Assembly (NCBI RefSeq): GCF_013282215.1
Contig: NZ_CP048103.1
Coordinates: 2,356,001 to 2,420,000 of the forward strand
Origin: Kroppenstedtia eburnea
Lineage (GTDB): Bacteria; Bacillota; Bacilli; Thermoactinomycetales; DSM-45169
Length of the DNA: 64,000 bases
Direction: 5' to 3'
The notes under the pieces were generated by a model. The model did not search any database. It was not told where the DNA came from and worked only from the letters and a program-made list of their open reading frames with translations. Made by a program: the position numbers and the translations under genes. Shown piece by piece: positions 25,735-35,552 of the stretch. How positions within the stretch are numbered: the first letter of the stretch is position 1; every line of letters begins with the position of its first letter.

Positions 25735-25742
25735 GATTTAAG
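25735..25742 (+). repeat. Target-site duplication half of IS256 copy 1 (GATTTAAG)
   Basis: GATTTAAG directly precedes the left end of IS copy 1. Its mate is not at the other end of this copy but, inverted, at 47402-47409 beside copy 2. Eight bp is the duplication length of the IS256 family. Confidence 0.75.
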
Positions 25743-27154
25743 GGCTATGTCCCAAAAATCGTGGAAATTGAAAGTGGCGGTCTCCTAAACCGTTTGGTAT
25801 AACGGTGGTGGACAAACCAAGAAGGAGAAACCGCCACTATGAAAAGCTTACACGAAAGAGAAGGAAAGTTCCAGAACGATACGATTCAGCTTTCGCTGAC
25901 GCAGATCATGGAATCGGCGAAAGAGGGATTGCTGGCATTGGCTGTACAAACTGGGCTCCAGGTGTTCCAAGCCATGATGCAAGAGGAGGTCACCCAGCTG
26001 GCGGGGCCCAAGGGAAAACACAACCCGAATCGAAAAGCGGTTCGGCACGGGGTGGAACAAGGGTCTGTTGTTTTGGGAGGACGAAAAGTTCGGGTGGAAA
26101 AGCCCCGGGTTCGTTCTGTGGAGGGAGAGGAACTTCACTTGGAAGTGTATCAAGTGTTTCAAGATCCTTCTCTGCTGACCGATGCTGCGCTGGAACGTAT
26201 GATCCACGGATTGTCCACACGAAACTATGAACAGGGCCTGGAGCCGACAGGTGTGGATGGGAAAGCAAGTTCCACCAGCAAAAGTACGATCAGCCGTCGC
26301 TTTGTGGAAGGAACCGGGAAAAAGCTGGCCGAGCTCCTGGGACGTCGTCTGGATGACCGACGGTATCCCGCTTTGATGATCGATGGCGTTGTCATGGCGG
26401 ATCACACCGTGGTCGTGGCTCTGGGGGGTCGATGAGGAAGGAAAGAAGCACATCCTGGGCCTTTGGGAAGGAGCGACCGAGAACGCCCCAGTTTGCAAGT
26501 CTCTTCTTATGGATTTGGTGGATCGCGGACTTTCAACAGACCGTGGGATCCTGGTCATCATTGACGGGAGCAAGGCTCTCCGTTCCGCCATCCGTGATGT
26601 ACTCGGAAAGCAGGCGGTCGTTCAACGATGTCAAGTCCATAAGCTACGAAACGTTCTGGATCACCTTCCAGAGCGGGAACGGGGCTGGGTGGAACGAAAG
26701 ATCAAGGAAGCGTGGAGACAGCCGGATGCAGACAAAGCCCATCGCGCTTTAAAGCGGCTGGCCAACCAGTTGGATGAGGTGCATCCGGGGGCCGCGGCCA
26801 GCCTTCGGGAAGGCATGGAAGAGACGTTGACTGTCATCCGTCTGGGTTTGTCCGAGCTTCTGCAAACAACCCTGAGATCAACCAACGCGATTGAATCCGC
26901 TTTTAAGACCGTGCGGGACGTATCCCGGAATGTGAAGCGCTGGCGTAACGGTCAACAGGTGCTACGCTGGTCTGCCGCCGGTTTATTGGAAGCGGAGACC
27001 CGTTTTCGGAGGATCAAGGGGTACCGTCAACTTCCTCTGTTAAAACAGGCACTGGAACAACACATCGACAGCGAACCAAAGGAAAATAAGCCCATCACCG
27101 CGTAAAACAGCGAAAAAGGCCGTCACGAAAATCTACGACGAGTGGGACAATCCC
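25743..27154 (+). mobile_element. IS256-family insertion sequence, copy 1
   Basis: 1412-bp element present again, inverted, at 47410-48820. The ends are imperfect inverted repeats: left GGCTATGTCCCA, right end read inwards GGGATTGTCCCA. Identity between the copies starts and stops at these borders. It carries one transposase gene with a frameshift. Its right end abuts a partial spacer of a CRISPR segment. Confidence 0.92.
25839..27105 (+). pseudogene. IS256-family (mutator-type) transposase, frameshifted
   Basis: A DDE transposase of about 420 residues, split by one extra G in a run of six G near 26424-26429 (copy 2 has five). The first part (to about residue 195) ends VVVALGGR; the rest continues in the next frame from VDEEGKKH. 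Catalytic regions are visible: LMIDGVV (first Asp), VIIDGSKAL (second Asp) and STNAIES (Glu). The segment before the first Asp (SKSTISRRFVEGTGKKLAELLG) is intact here, unlike in copy 2. Single-base errors in the assembly could mimic this. Confidence 0.85.
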
Positions 27155-27170
27155 GATGCCGGGAAGATCG
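27155..27170 (+). repeat. Partial CRISPR spacer next to IS copy 1
   Basis: Sixteen bases between the IS right end and the first repeat of the six-repeat segment. Normal spacers here are 35-39 nt, so this is the remaining part of an interrupted spacer. Its expected continuation beside IS copy 2 (48821-48859) lacks an 8-bp duplication, so some bases or a repeat unit were probably lost. Confidence 0.5.
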
Positions 27171-27527
27171 GTTTTAGATGAACGTAGTGGGATATAAAGT
27201 GGGCATTTGAAAAGGTGAAACCGGCCACATCGCAAGTTTTAGATGAACGTAGTGGGATATAAAGGTGGTTAGGTGGGAGTGCGGGTTATTCCTGCATATG
27301 TTTTAGATGAACGGTGGGATATAAAGTAGGCAATGTTTCGAACACGTCCGGCCACTATATGCTCTGTTTTAGATGAACGTAGTGGGATATAAAGACAGCA
27401 CTGCGATCAATACTGCTGGCCTCATCCTGAAGGTTTTAGATGAACGTAGTGGGATATAAAGCAGCCGTTTGAATCGGCGGTCGTGACCCTAACCTATCGT
27501 TTTAGATGAACGTAGTGGGATATAAAG
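27171..27527 (+). CRISPR. CRISPR array segment without leader, six repeats
   Basis: Six 29-nt repeats (start GTTTTAGATGAACG, end GTGGGATATAAAG) at 27171, 27236, 27300, 27366, 27433 and 27499, with spacers of 36, 35, 39, 38 and 37 nt. The third repeat lacks two bases (27 nt). The repeat is the same as in the array beside cas2, but it is read rightwards and has no leader; its left edge is IS copy 1. The right end is followed by a hairpin (ATCACGG...CCGTGAT), as at an array terminus. Confidence 0.95.
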
Positions 27528-27636
27528 TTGGATCACGGAAGTAAGGAGCCGTGATATAGCGCCCCTTTAAAATGCAACATCCGGTTTACTGAGACATCCA
27601 GCACCCCATAATGGTAGAAAAGCCAATGATGGAGGG

Positions 27637-27814
27637 ATGAAGATGAAGCGTCGTCAATGGAGCAGAAAAAGTAGCAATTGTGCTGGAAGGTTTGAAACAG
27701 AATCGATCGATCTCAGAAGTTTGCCGGGATCATCAAATCTCGCAGGCGCTTTACTACCAATGGAGGGATGCGTTTTTAGATGGAGTAAAGGCAGGACTTC
27801 GTCCCAAGAGGTAG
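27637..27814 (+). pseudogene. IS3-type transposase OrfA remnant
   Basis: Translated with one frame change after KRRQWS, the piece reads VAIVLEGLKQNRSISEVCRD, then HQISQALYYQWRDAFLDG, the helix-turn-helix of IS3/IS911-type OrfA proteins. It then stops. No OrfB or inverted repeats are visible. It is a decayed fragment between the CRISPR segment and the SUKH genes. Confidence 0.65.
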
Positions 27815-27863
27815 GAATATATGGGGTCGGAGAAAAGAATTTAGAAAATAGGGGTGGTTAATT

Positions 27864-28313
27864 ATGGGAGGCATTATTTGGAAATATGCTGAAGGTCCTG
27901 TTAACGAGAAGGCGGTAACGCAAACCGAGGAGCTTTTGGGTGTCAGGTTGCCAGATGACTTTAAAAAAATAGCAGTGGAAAATGACTGTGGGATACCACA
28001 TCCAGGTCGGTATGATCTCAACGGTGGAGTTATGGTTTTTGGTCAATTGTTCAGCATGGATCCCAATAGAGACGGTAATATTGTTGAAGTGACCCGCACT
28101 GGGAGATCTGAACATGGTATGTCGAATAGTATTGTTGTTTTTGCAGACGACCCGGCTGGTAACTTTTTGTGCTTCGATTATAGCCAACTTAACGATGGAT
28201 ATCCTGCGATCATTTTTTGGGATCATGAAATAGAGGGCGGGGATCCAGAAAAAATTTGTAATACATTTACTCAACTATTTGATATGTTTCACAATGACGA
28301 CGGTGTAAACTAA
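27864..28313 (+). CDS. SMI1/KNR4 (SUKH) superfamily protein, copy A
   Basis: 149 residues with the SUKH features: EELLGVRLPDDFKKIAVEND, then VVFADDPAGNFLCFDYSQL and GYPAIIFWDHE. SUKH proteins are typically immunity proteins against polymorphic or contact-dependent toxins. GGGGTGG lies 6 nt before the ATG. A paralogue of clearly common origin follows 200 bp later. No full toxin gene is next to it. It is more A+T-rich than the core genes, suggesting acquisition. Confidence 0.85.
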   Translation: MGGIIWKYAEGPVNEKAVTQTEELLGVRLPDDFKKIAVENDCGIPHPGRYDLNGGVMVFGQLFSMDPNRDGNIVEVTRTGRSEHGMSNSIVVFADDPAGNFLCFDYSQLNDGYPAIIFWDHEIEGGDPEKICNTFTQLFDMFHNDDGVN

Positions 28314-28410
28314 GCTCCCATTTATACTCCAGAACAGAACAGAGCATTGGTAAGCAGGTAAAGATCGAATACCCGGACTGACCCGGCATCATCACCAACA
28401 GGAGGGTAGA

Positions 28411-28557
28411 ATGCAGTTGGTAGATAAAAAAATACATAGGAAAACGCATCATACTGGGGGAAGAGTTGCCTGGGGTGGAGGTAACAAAATTTCGCTAAAA
28501 GGGAGTGTTAATCAGTGGGTAAACAAATTACTTGGGATTATAAACGAACACCTGTAA
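28411..28557 (+). CDS. 48-residue basic protein, possible toxin C-terminal fragment
   Basis: An ATG follows AGGAGGG at 5 nt. The product is basic and Gly-rich (KTHHTGGRVAWGGGNKISLK), followed by an amphipathic end (VNQWVNKLLGIINEHL). It overlaps the start of SUKH copy B by 43 bp in another frame. In polymorphic toxin loci, short displaced toxin tips sit directly before immunity genes, which is the layout here. I do not recognise a toxin family, so the role is inference from position and composition. Confidence 0.4.
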   Translation: MQLVDKKIHRKTHHTGGRVAWGGGNKISLKGSVNQWVNKLLGIINEHL

Positions 28558-28979
28558 CAGAAGAAGTACTGAGCGAAAAAGAGAAGCTTCTTGGTATTCG
28601 GTTACCAGATGATTTTAGAGAAGTGTTTATTGAAAATCATGGGGCTGGACCAGTTCCGGAATACTATTATGCCCCTAATGGGAATAGTAGGAACTTTGGG
28701 TTTTTGCTTGCTTTAGATGAAGATGAGGATGAGATAGAATTTACGGAAGCCAATAGTCCATATATGAAAAGAGAACATGACATGCCTCATGAGGTGGTCA
28801 TCTTCTCTATTGACCCCGCCGGTAACTTTTTGTGTTTCGATTACAATCAACTAATTGATGGATATCCTGCGATCATCTTTTGGGATCACGAAGTTGAGGG
28901 TGGAAATCTAAAAAAGATCTGTAACACATTTACCGAGCTACTTGATATGCTTCATGACGATGAAGATGATGTAAGCTAA
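28515..28979 (+). CDS. SMI1/KNR4 (SUKH) superfamily protein, copy B
   Basis: 154 residues, strongly similar to copy A, especially at KLLGIRLPDDFREVF, DPAGNFLCFDYNQL and DGYPAIIFWDHEVEGG. It has an acidic loop (DEDEDEIEF) where copy A has a basic one. Divergence in that loop with a conserved core is typical of immunity paralogues that recognise different toxins. The start is GTG at 28515 with GGGAG upstream. Confidence 0.85.
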   Translation: MGKQITWDYKRTPVTEEVLSEKEKLLGIRLPDDFREVFIENHGAGPVPEYYYAPNGNSRNFGFLLALDEDEDEIEFTEANSPYMKREHDMPHEVVIFSIDPAGNFLCFDYNQLIDGYPAIIFWDHEVEGGNLKKICNTFTELLDMLHDDEDDVS

Positions 28980-29056
28980 GCTCATATCCACGGATCTGGG
29001 CTACGTATTGGTGCAAAAAACCGTCTCATAGTTGGGAAGGTTTCTCTTAAGCCTCC

Positions 29057-29125
29057 TTGCATTTACGACAAAAATGATGTAGTTTAGTGTAAAATCGATT
29101 TGTTGTATTTGCAACAAAAAAATGA
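29057..29125 (+). promoter_or_regulatory. Candidate MarR operator repeats
   Basis: Two similar elements, TTGCATTTACGACAAAAA at 29057 and TTGTATTTGCAACAAAAA at 29103, lie 46 bp apart upstream of the marR ATG. The second contains the perfect palindrome TTGTTG-TATTTG-CAACAA. Between them lies an AT-rich stretch that could hold the promoter. Self-regulation by the MarR protein is the simplest reading. Confidence 0.45.
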
Positions 29126-29137
29126 AGGGAGTTTGTA

Positions 29138-30132
<995 letters not shown>

Positions 30133-30158
30133 ATATTGTGCTGGAAGGGTGAGTATGG

Positions 30159-30773
30159 ATGTATATTCCGAAAAAATATAAAGTGACCGATGTAAATGAA
30201 CTTCTTGATTTTGTGGAAACGAATGCGTTTGCGACGATTGTCACGATGAAAGATAATAAGCCGATCGCCACGCATTTGCCGTTACGCCTCAGCAAGAAAG
30301 AAGATACGTATTATTTGACCGGGCATTTCGCCTACGGAAATCCGCAATGGCGCACTTTGGCCGAGAATGACCAAGTGCTTGTCATGTTTCAAGGACCGCA
30401 TGCGTATATTTCCTCTTCATGGTATAGTCACGAAGACGTTCCGACTTGGGATTACCAGGCCGTTCATATTTACGGCAAAGCAAGCGTTTTAGAAAAAGAA
30501 GAATTAGTGAAGGACCTTACCGGCATGTTGGAAAAATATGAAGCACACCGCGAACACCCGGTCTTATGGGATACACTCTCTCCTTCCCTTTTGGAACGTG
30601 AATTGAAAGGGATTGTCGGTTTTCAAGTAAAAATTGAAGACATCCAAGCCTCCTACAAATTAAGCCAAAACCAAAACGATACAGATTTCCATAACATCAT
30701 TGAAAACTTGCAGAAAGAAGGCGATCCGAATGCAAGAGCCATTGCCGAACAGATGAAAAAACTTCGTAAATAA
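30159..30773 (+). CDS. paiB: PaiB, FMN-binding negative transcriptional regulator
   Basis: 204 residues beginning MYIPKKYKVTDVNELLDFVE, the PaiB N-terminus, followed by a split-barrel FMN-binding fold (GPHAYISSSWY, VPTWDYQAVHIYGK, GIVGFQVKIE). In Bacillus, paiAB repress degradative-enzyme and sporulation genes when in multicopy. It lies 26 bp behind paiA and ends with a good terminator. Confidence 0.92.
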   Translation: MYIPKKYKVTDVNELLDFVETNAFATIVTMKDNKPIATHLPLRLSKKEDTYYLTGHFAYGNPQWRTLAENDQVLVMFQGPHAYISSSWYSHEDVPTWDYQAVHIYGKASVLEKEELVKDLTGMLEKYEAHREHPVLWDTLSPSLLERELKGIVGFQVKIEDIQASYKLSQNQNDTDFHNIIENLQKEGDPNARAIAEQMKKLRK

Positions 30774-30793
30774 CAAAGAGTGAGTATGGTCCA

Positions 30794-30841
30794 AACACGT
30801 AGAAGGCTACCTGATCACAGCTCCTTCTACGTGTTTTAATA
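30794..30841 (+). terminator. Terminator of marR-paiA-paiB
   Basis: AAACACGTAGAAGG pairs with CCTTCTACGTGTTT around a 16-nt loop; TTTTAATAAT follows. Confidence 0.8.
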
Positions 30842-30894
30842 ATAGCGTGATTCAGGGCTGTTGATTATCCAAAGTTTAGGAGAAAAGAAGCTCC

Positions 30895-31069
30895 TTTGTG
30901 TACAATGGTTTTGAAGGCCCAACTTCAAAACACGTACTCAAAGGAGCATTCTATGAAGCAGAATACCCTGCTTTTCGATCTTCTGCAATCCCTCTATAGC
31001 TGTGATGAATGGGCCGAGCTGGCCCGGGTTTTTGAATGTAATCTATTTGTATCAAATGCAGAAACATAG
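30895..31069 (+). pseudogene. Transposase N-terminal remnant with one IS end
   Basis: An inverted repeat (CTCCTTTG...CAAAGGAG) precedes an ATG at 30952 that starts MKQNTLLFDLLQSLYSCDEWAELAR. This looks like the beginning of a transposase, cut off after about 30 codons and run into unrelated sequence. I see nothing else between it and the YheC/D gene. Family assignment (possibly IS4-like) is weak. Confidence 0.4.
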
Positions 31070-31189
31070 AAATACTAGCAAAAAACATGTGGATGATATA
31101 TTTATTAGATAGTCGCCGTAACGGATGATTTCCATCAACGTATATTGGAATAACTTTACCATCATACTTGATAAAGAGGATGTGGTTCT

Positions 31190-32263
31190 ATGATCGGTGT
31201 ATTTATGAATAAACGTCCGTTAAATAGTATGATTAGAGGCAACACCTCGTATGAAAAACTGGAATTTTACAGACATTTTGTTGATACATTCAAAGAACCA
31301 TTGTGCTTTTATTCTCTTGACAATATCGACCCTTACAGAGCGAGCATTGATGGATATGTGCTTTTGCCTGGAAAAAACTTGACTCAAGCTGAAGTTAGGG
31401 TACCGGAACATCACTTTTCTCGGGCGATTATTTATCGGCAAAGGAACCTTAACAAAATAAAAAAGTTTATCCGAAACCATCGCACTCGCTTTTACCAGTT
31501 TCAGTCAAAGAAAGAACGAAATAAATGGACAAATTACGAACTCCTTAACAACGTTCCGGAAATCAAGTCTCATCTGCCTGAAACGTATCCTCTTACTTGG
31601 GATAATGTAATTAATATTTTAGAAAAGTATAAACAAGCGATCGTCAAACCGATCTATGGTTCGTTGGGTAAAAAAGTGGTCTTGATAGAGAAAAGAGGTC
31701 AAATATATACGATTAAAGAAAAAAATGAATTCCGCCTCGTTCATTCGGAAGTCGCATTGGAGCATCTGGAGATGTACTATCTAAGTAAATTTAAAAGGCC
31801 AAAGCGGTTCATCGTACAACAAAAAGTAAATACTGACCGGTTTCGTCATCGTATATATGAATGTCGGGTATCTGTACAAAAAACATCGTCAGGTGAATGG
31901 GAAGTGACAGGGTGGGCCGTACGATTAGCCCAAAAGGGCGATTATTTGACAAATGTTTCACAAGGTAGTGAAATAATACCTTTCTCACGTATTTTTAATC
32001 CCAAGAGCGACACCGCATACACGATTCGAGATGTGACCACTCGTATCGCCAAGCAATTCGAAAAACATTTCCCTGACACGATTGATTTGGGAATTGATCT
32101 AATGCTGGATAATAACAAACACGTATGGTTTATTGAAGCCAATTTACGTGATCAACGCTTATCCTATTACAATGACAGGGAGATGTGGCGGCGAACGACG
32201 ATAACTCCCTTAGTATTCATTCAAAACCAAATGGTATCCGAATCGGTAACGAAGGATGGATGA
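31190..32263 (+). CDS. YheC/YheD family ATP-grasp protein (spore coat-associated)
   Basis: 357 residues, with an ATP-grasp core: AIVKPIYGSLGKKVVLIEK (ATP-binding loop), FIVQQKVN, YECRVSVQK and a C-terminal IDLGIDLMLDNNKHVWFIEANLRD (metal-binding Glu/Asn). YheC/YheD proteins are spore coat-associated in Bacillus, with an unknown ligation reaction. Here it stands tail-to-tail with neuC at the edge of the glycan cluster, so a link to spore surface glycan is possible but unproven. AGAGGATG precedes the ATG. Confidence 0.8.
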   Translation: MIGVFMNKRPLNSMIRGNTSYEKLEFYRHFVDTFKEPLCFYSLDNIDPYRASIDGYVLLPGKNLTQAEVRVPEHHFSRAIIYRQRNLNKIKKFIRNHRTRFYQFQSKKERNKWTNYELLNNVPEIKSHLPETYPLTWDNVINILEKYKQAIVKPIYGSLGKKVVLIEKRGQIYTIKEKNEFRLVHSEVALEHLEMYYLSKFKRPKRFIVQQKVNTDRFRHRIYECRVSVQKTSSGEWEVTGWAVRLAQKGDYLTNVSQGSEIIPFSRIFNPKSDTAYTIRDVTTRIAKQFEKHFPDTIDLGIDLMLDNNKHVWFIEANLRDQRLSYYNDREMWRRTTITPLVFIQNQMVSESVTKDG

Positions 32264-32277
32264 TGAAGATTGGGGTG

Positions 32278-33390
32278 TCACAAGCTGATCTTTAGTTGTT
32301 TGACAATCTCATGCGCCGGAGCTTTGACTATATCGTATGGATTGTGCTTGATAATTTTTGTAGGAGACTGAAGAACTTCTTGGATTTTCGCTTTGATTTT
32401 GTTGGCTCTATACGGGACGTGATAGACGTTATCGCCATGAGTACGATCTTGTTGTCGATTGCCTACATTAATGAAAGGAAGGTGGAAGAAAGGGGCTTCT
32501 ATAATACCGCTGCTACTATTACCGATCAGAAGATCCACCTGTGAAAGCAAAAACAAATATTCATCAGAAGGGATGGAAGCATGATAGGAACACCATTTGC
32601 TTTGTTTACAGTAAGACTGCATATATTCTCTGAAAATATCGCCGCCGGCATCGCTGTTGGGCCCGATGAAGATGAGGTTTATTTCGGAGTAACGTTCCAA
32701 TGCTTTTAAAACCACTTCAATCTGTTGAGAGTAAGGTTTCTGTTCTTTTGTATCAGGGTGCATCATAACAAGCACGTTTTTTTGTTTCGAGGAGAGTCTA
32801 TATTTTTTCATCAATTGCGCTTTCTTCATATCGTCCAACAGTTTTATTTGTTCAATGTCATGCTTTCTGAGGGAACCGACAGGGAAGATTCGCCATTCCT
32901 CTTCTCCCAAATGTTGCAATGCTTTTTTCGCCTGGAAGGTGGAAACAAAATGAAGATGAGCCAATTTGGAGATCGCATGTCGGACTGCGTCATCGGCTGA
33001 GCCGCTTTTTTCTCCCCCGTGAAGATGAACAATTGCTATATTTTGATAATGGGCAGCAATAGCAGCGGCTAACATTTCTCCCCGGTCACCGAGTAAAAGA
33101 ATGGCGTCAGGCTGATGGAAATGGAGAATATCTGAAAAGTATAAGGTGGCGATGCCCACTGATTGAGACATGGCATATGTTGAATCACCTTTCACCAGAA
33201 TTGAAGGTTGGGCAATCACTTCAAATGGGTCTTGTTCTACATCATCGATTGTTTGACCGTATTCCTTCAAAAGATGCATACCAGTTACAACAAGTTGCAA
33301 ATGAATAACAGGATCACGATGAAGCTCAAACAACAGCGGTCGATATATCCCATAGTCCGCTCTCGTTCCGCTGATAACAATCAATTTCAT
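32278..33390 (-). CDS. neuC: Hydrolysing UDP-N-acetylhexosamine 2-epimerase (NeuC/LegG family)
   Basis: Removes UDP and epimerises C2 to give ManNAc or its 4-amino-6-deoxy analogue, the precursor of nonulosonic acids. 370 residues with the GT-B-like epimerase fold: VISGTRADYGIYRPL at the start, ILLLGDRGEMLAAAIAA, IVHLHGGEKSGSADDAVRHAISKLAHLHF, and a C-terminal LLIGNSSSGIIEAPFFHLPFINVGNRQQDR. The HGGE segment marks this subfamily. It follows neuB by 13 bp and is the last gene of the leftward operon. Confidence 0.9.
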   Translation of the reverse strand: MKLIVISGTRADYGIYRPLLFELHRDPVIHLQLVVTGMHLLKEYGQTIDDVEQDPFEVIAQPSILVKGDSTYAMSQSVGIATLYFSDILHFHQPDAILLLGDRGEMLAAAIAAHYQNIAIVHLHGGEKSGSADDAVRHAISKLAHLHFVSTFQAKKALQHLGEEEWRIFPVGSLRKHDIEQIKLLDDMKKAQLMKKYRLSSKQKNVLVMMHPDTKEQKPYSQQIEVVLKALERYSEINLIFIGPNSDAGGDIFREYMQSYCKQSKWCSYHASIPSDEYLFLLSQVDLLIGNSSSGIIEAPFFHLPFINVGNRQQDRTHGDNVYHVPYRANKIKAKIQEVLQSPTKIIKHNPYDIVKAPAHEIVKQLKISL

Positions 33391-33403
33391 TTTTTCACAT
33401 CCT

Positions 33404-34435
33404 CTAATTTAAGTCACTCCAACGGAGAGAGTCCCCCTTTTTTATGGAGCGATTTAACCTTCGTCCAACCACACATTGAAATTGAGAAGCTTCAATTTCG
33501 CTTAAAGGTCTTAAATAGGCGAGATCTTCTTCGGTCAACATTATTCCCTTGTCCAGGTCTTTACAGGCATAAATTCCTTTTCGGACCCGCTTTTTCAGCT
33601 CCGCTTCGGATGGTCTGATGAGTTTATGAGAAGTTCCCAGTGCCTTTTCCACATGTCTAATTCCCGTCACCATTTGACAGAACTCATCGGGCTCAAGGGA
33701 TGCTCGATGATCAGGTCCTTCCATCCTTTTATCGAGAGTAAAGTGTTTTTCGATGATTTTATATCCGAGGGCTGTTGCGGCTAAGGGGATTTCCACTCCC
33801 GAAGAATGATCCGAATAGCCGACTAAATGGGGAAAAGCCGCTTTCAACGTATCGATCACTCGCAGGTGCAGATCAGCAAAGGGGGCTGGATAGGCAGAGG
33901 TGCAATGGAGCAAGACCAGATCGGATGGATGATTCAAATAATTAAGGGCAGTTTCAATATCGGTCAGCTCAGCCATACCTGTTGAAAGCAAAATCGGCTT
34001 CCCAAATTTTGCGATTTCTAAAAGGAGCGGAATGTTTGTCAGATCACCGCTGCCCACTTTGAAGGCAGGTACTTTAAGTTTGTTTAAAAACCGGGCGCTT
34101 TTGATATCAAAGGGCGTGGACAGCCAAGTGATCCCTTTGTGGTCGCAGTCCTTTTTCAATATTTCCAATTGGCCGGGAGTCAATGCCAGGTGCTTCAACA
34201 TCTCTTTTTGTTTTTTGTTTGAACATCGTTTCTGATACGGGGCCAAGTCGGCGTCCTCACTCACCATTTCGTCGGGATCAAAGGTTTGAAACTTGACGGC
34301 GTTCGCTCCTGCTGCCACTGCCCGGTCGATGAGTTTTTTTGCAAGCTCGACAGATCCGTTATGGTTGACCCCAATTTCAGCGATGATATAGACCGGACTT
34401 CGTTCAGAAATGATATAGTTACCTATTTTAACCAT
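33404..34435 (-). CDS. neuB: N-acetylneuraminate/legionaminate synthase (NeuB family)
   Basis: Condenses phosphoenolpyruvate with ManNAc or a related 6-carbon sugar. It has an N-terminal TIM barrel (YIIAEIGVNHNGSVELAKKLID, KFQTFDPDEMVS, LLSTGMAELTDIE, DHSSG) and a C-terminal SAF antifreeze-like domain (RKGIYACKDLDKGIMLTEED, VGRRLNRSIKKGD). 343 residues is standard. Overlaps the aminotransferase gene by 8 bp. Sequence alone does not fix the product (Neu5Ac versus legionaminic acid). Confidence 0.92.
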   Translation of the reverse strand: MVKIGNYIISERSPVYIIAEIGVNHNGSVELAKKLIDRAVAAGANAVKFQTFDPDEMVSEDADLAPYQKRCSNKKQKEMLKHLALTPGQLEILKKDCDHKGITWLSTPFDIKSARFLNKLKVPAFKVGSGDLTNIPLLLEIAKFGKPILLSTGMAELTDIETALNYLNHPSDLVLLHCTSAYPAPFADLHLRVIDTLKAAFPHLVGYSDHSSGVEIPLAATALGYKIIEKHFTLDKRMEGPDHRASLEPDEFCQMVTGIRHVEKALGTSHKLIRPSEAELKKRVRKGIYACKDLDKGIMLTEEDLAYLRPLSEIEASQFQCVVGRRLNRSIKKGDSLRWSDLN

Positions 34436-35552
34436 TATTATCCTCCCTAACTAAGGCAAAGGCCAGCTGCTCGACCACATACTTTTGCTCAGTGGCGGAA
34501 AGTTGATTATAAAATGGAATGGCCAATGTTCGTTCAGCCATTTCCTCTGTAATGGGGAAATCTCCCTTGCAGAAAGCAAAGCGGTTAATATAGCTCTGTT
34601 GCAAATGAATGGCAGGAAAGTAGGGTCTCGTCTGAATTCCTTTCTGCATTAAAAAGTCCATTATTTTTTTCCGGTCAGCTCCCTTCGGAAGAATAACGAT
34701 GAAAACAAACCAGCTCATAGTGCAATGGGGATGAATAAAAGGGGTCGAAATCGGAAGGCCATACTGTCCGATGAGCTCAAGATAGTGCCCAGCCACATCC
34801 TCCCGTTTTTTTAGCATCTCCGTAAGGCGCTCCATTTGTGCCAGACCGACAGCAGCTTGTAAATCAGACATCCGATAATTGTATCCGATTACCTCGTGGT
34901 TTAGCCACCCACTGTTCAGCCCCCTCCCTTGATTGCGTAAACTGGAAGCGAGCTCATAGACCCTCCAATTATTCGTTATCAACATTCCTCCTTCACCTGT
35001 TGTCAGCTGCTTGTTTGGGTAAAAAGCAAATACTCCGACATCTCCCAGAGTGCCTACACTCTTTCCTTTCCACTTTGATCCAATCGCTTCGCACGCATCT
35101 TCAATCACAAAGAGATTATGTTTTTTAGCGACAGAGAGAATTGGATCCATATCACAGGGTTGACCAAAAAGATGGACGACCAATATCGCTTTTGTTTTCG
35201 ATGTGATCGCCTGTTCGATCTGTGACACATCCATATTTAACGTACGGGGGTCGATATCGACGAATGAGGGTCTGACACCTTCATAAACAAAACAGTTACT
35301 GGAGGCTATAAAACTGAATGGTGTCGTAATGATCTCGTCCCCCGCAGACAATCCTAACGTTTTGACAGCGATGTGCAACGCACTCGTCCCACTGTTCATA
35401 GCCAACGCATAGAGTACATTAAACCTTCGACAGAAGCTTTCTTCAAAACGTTTTAGTTTGGGTCCAAAACTTAATTGTCCCGAATCCAAGGCTTCCAAGA
35501 CATACTTTTTTTCTAAGGTTGAAATATCAGGTTTGGATAAAGGAATCACCAT
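34428..35552 (-). CDS. DegT/DnrJ/EryC1/StrS-family sugar aminotransferase
   Basis: PLP-dependent transfer of an amino group to a 4-keto sugar nucleotide. It contains MNSGTSALHIAVKTLGL (phosphate binding), VIEDACEAIGSKWKGK (Asp of the PLP ring) and AFYPNKQLTTGEGGM with the Schiff-base Lys181. 374 residues. Placed with neuB/neuC and a 4,6-dehydratase, it would supply the 4-amino-4,6-dideoxy sugar for a legionaminic-type acid. First gene of the leftward operon. Confidence 0.88.
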   Translation of the reverse strand: MVIPLSKPDISTLEKKYVLEALDSGQLSFGPKLKRFEESFCRRFNVLYALAMNSGTSALHIAVKTLGLSAGDEIITTPFSFIASSNCFVYEGVRPSFVDIDPRTLNMDVSQIEQAITSKTKAILVVHLFGQPCDMDPILSVAKKHNLFVIEDACEAIGSKWKGKSVGTLGDVGVFAFYPNKQLTTGEGGMLITNNWRVYELASSLRNQGRGLNSGWLNHEVIGYNYRMSDLQAAVGLAQMERLTEMLKKREDVAGHYLELIGQYGLPISTPFIHPHCTMSWFVFIVILPKGADRKKIMDFLMQKGIQTRPYFPAIHLQQSYINRFAFCKGDFPITEEMAERTLAIPFYNQLSATEQKYVVEQLAFALVREDNNG

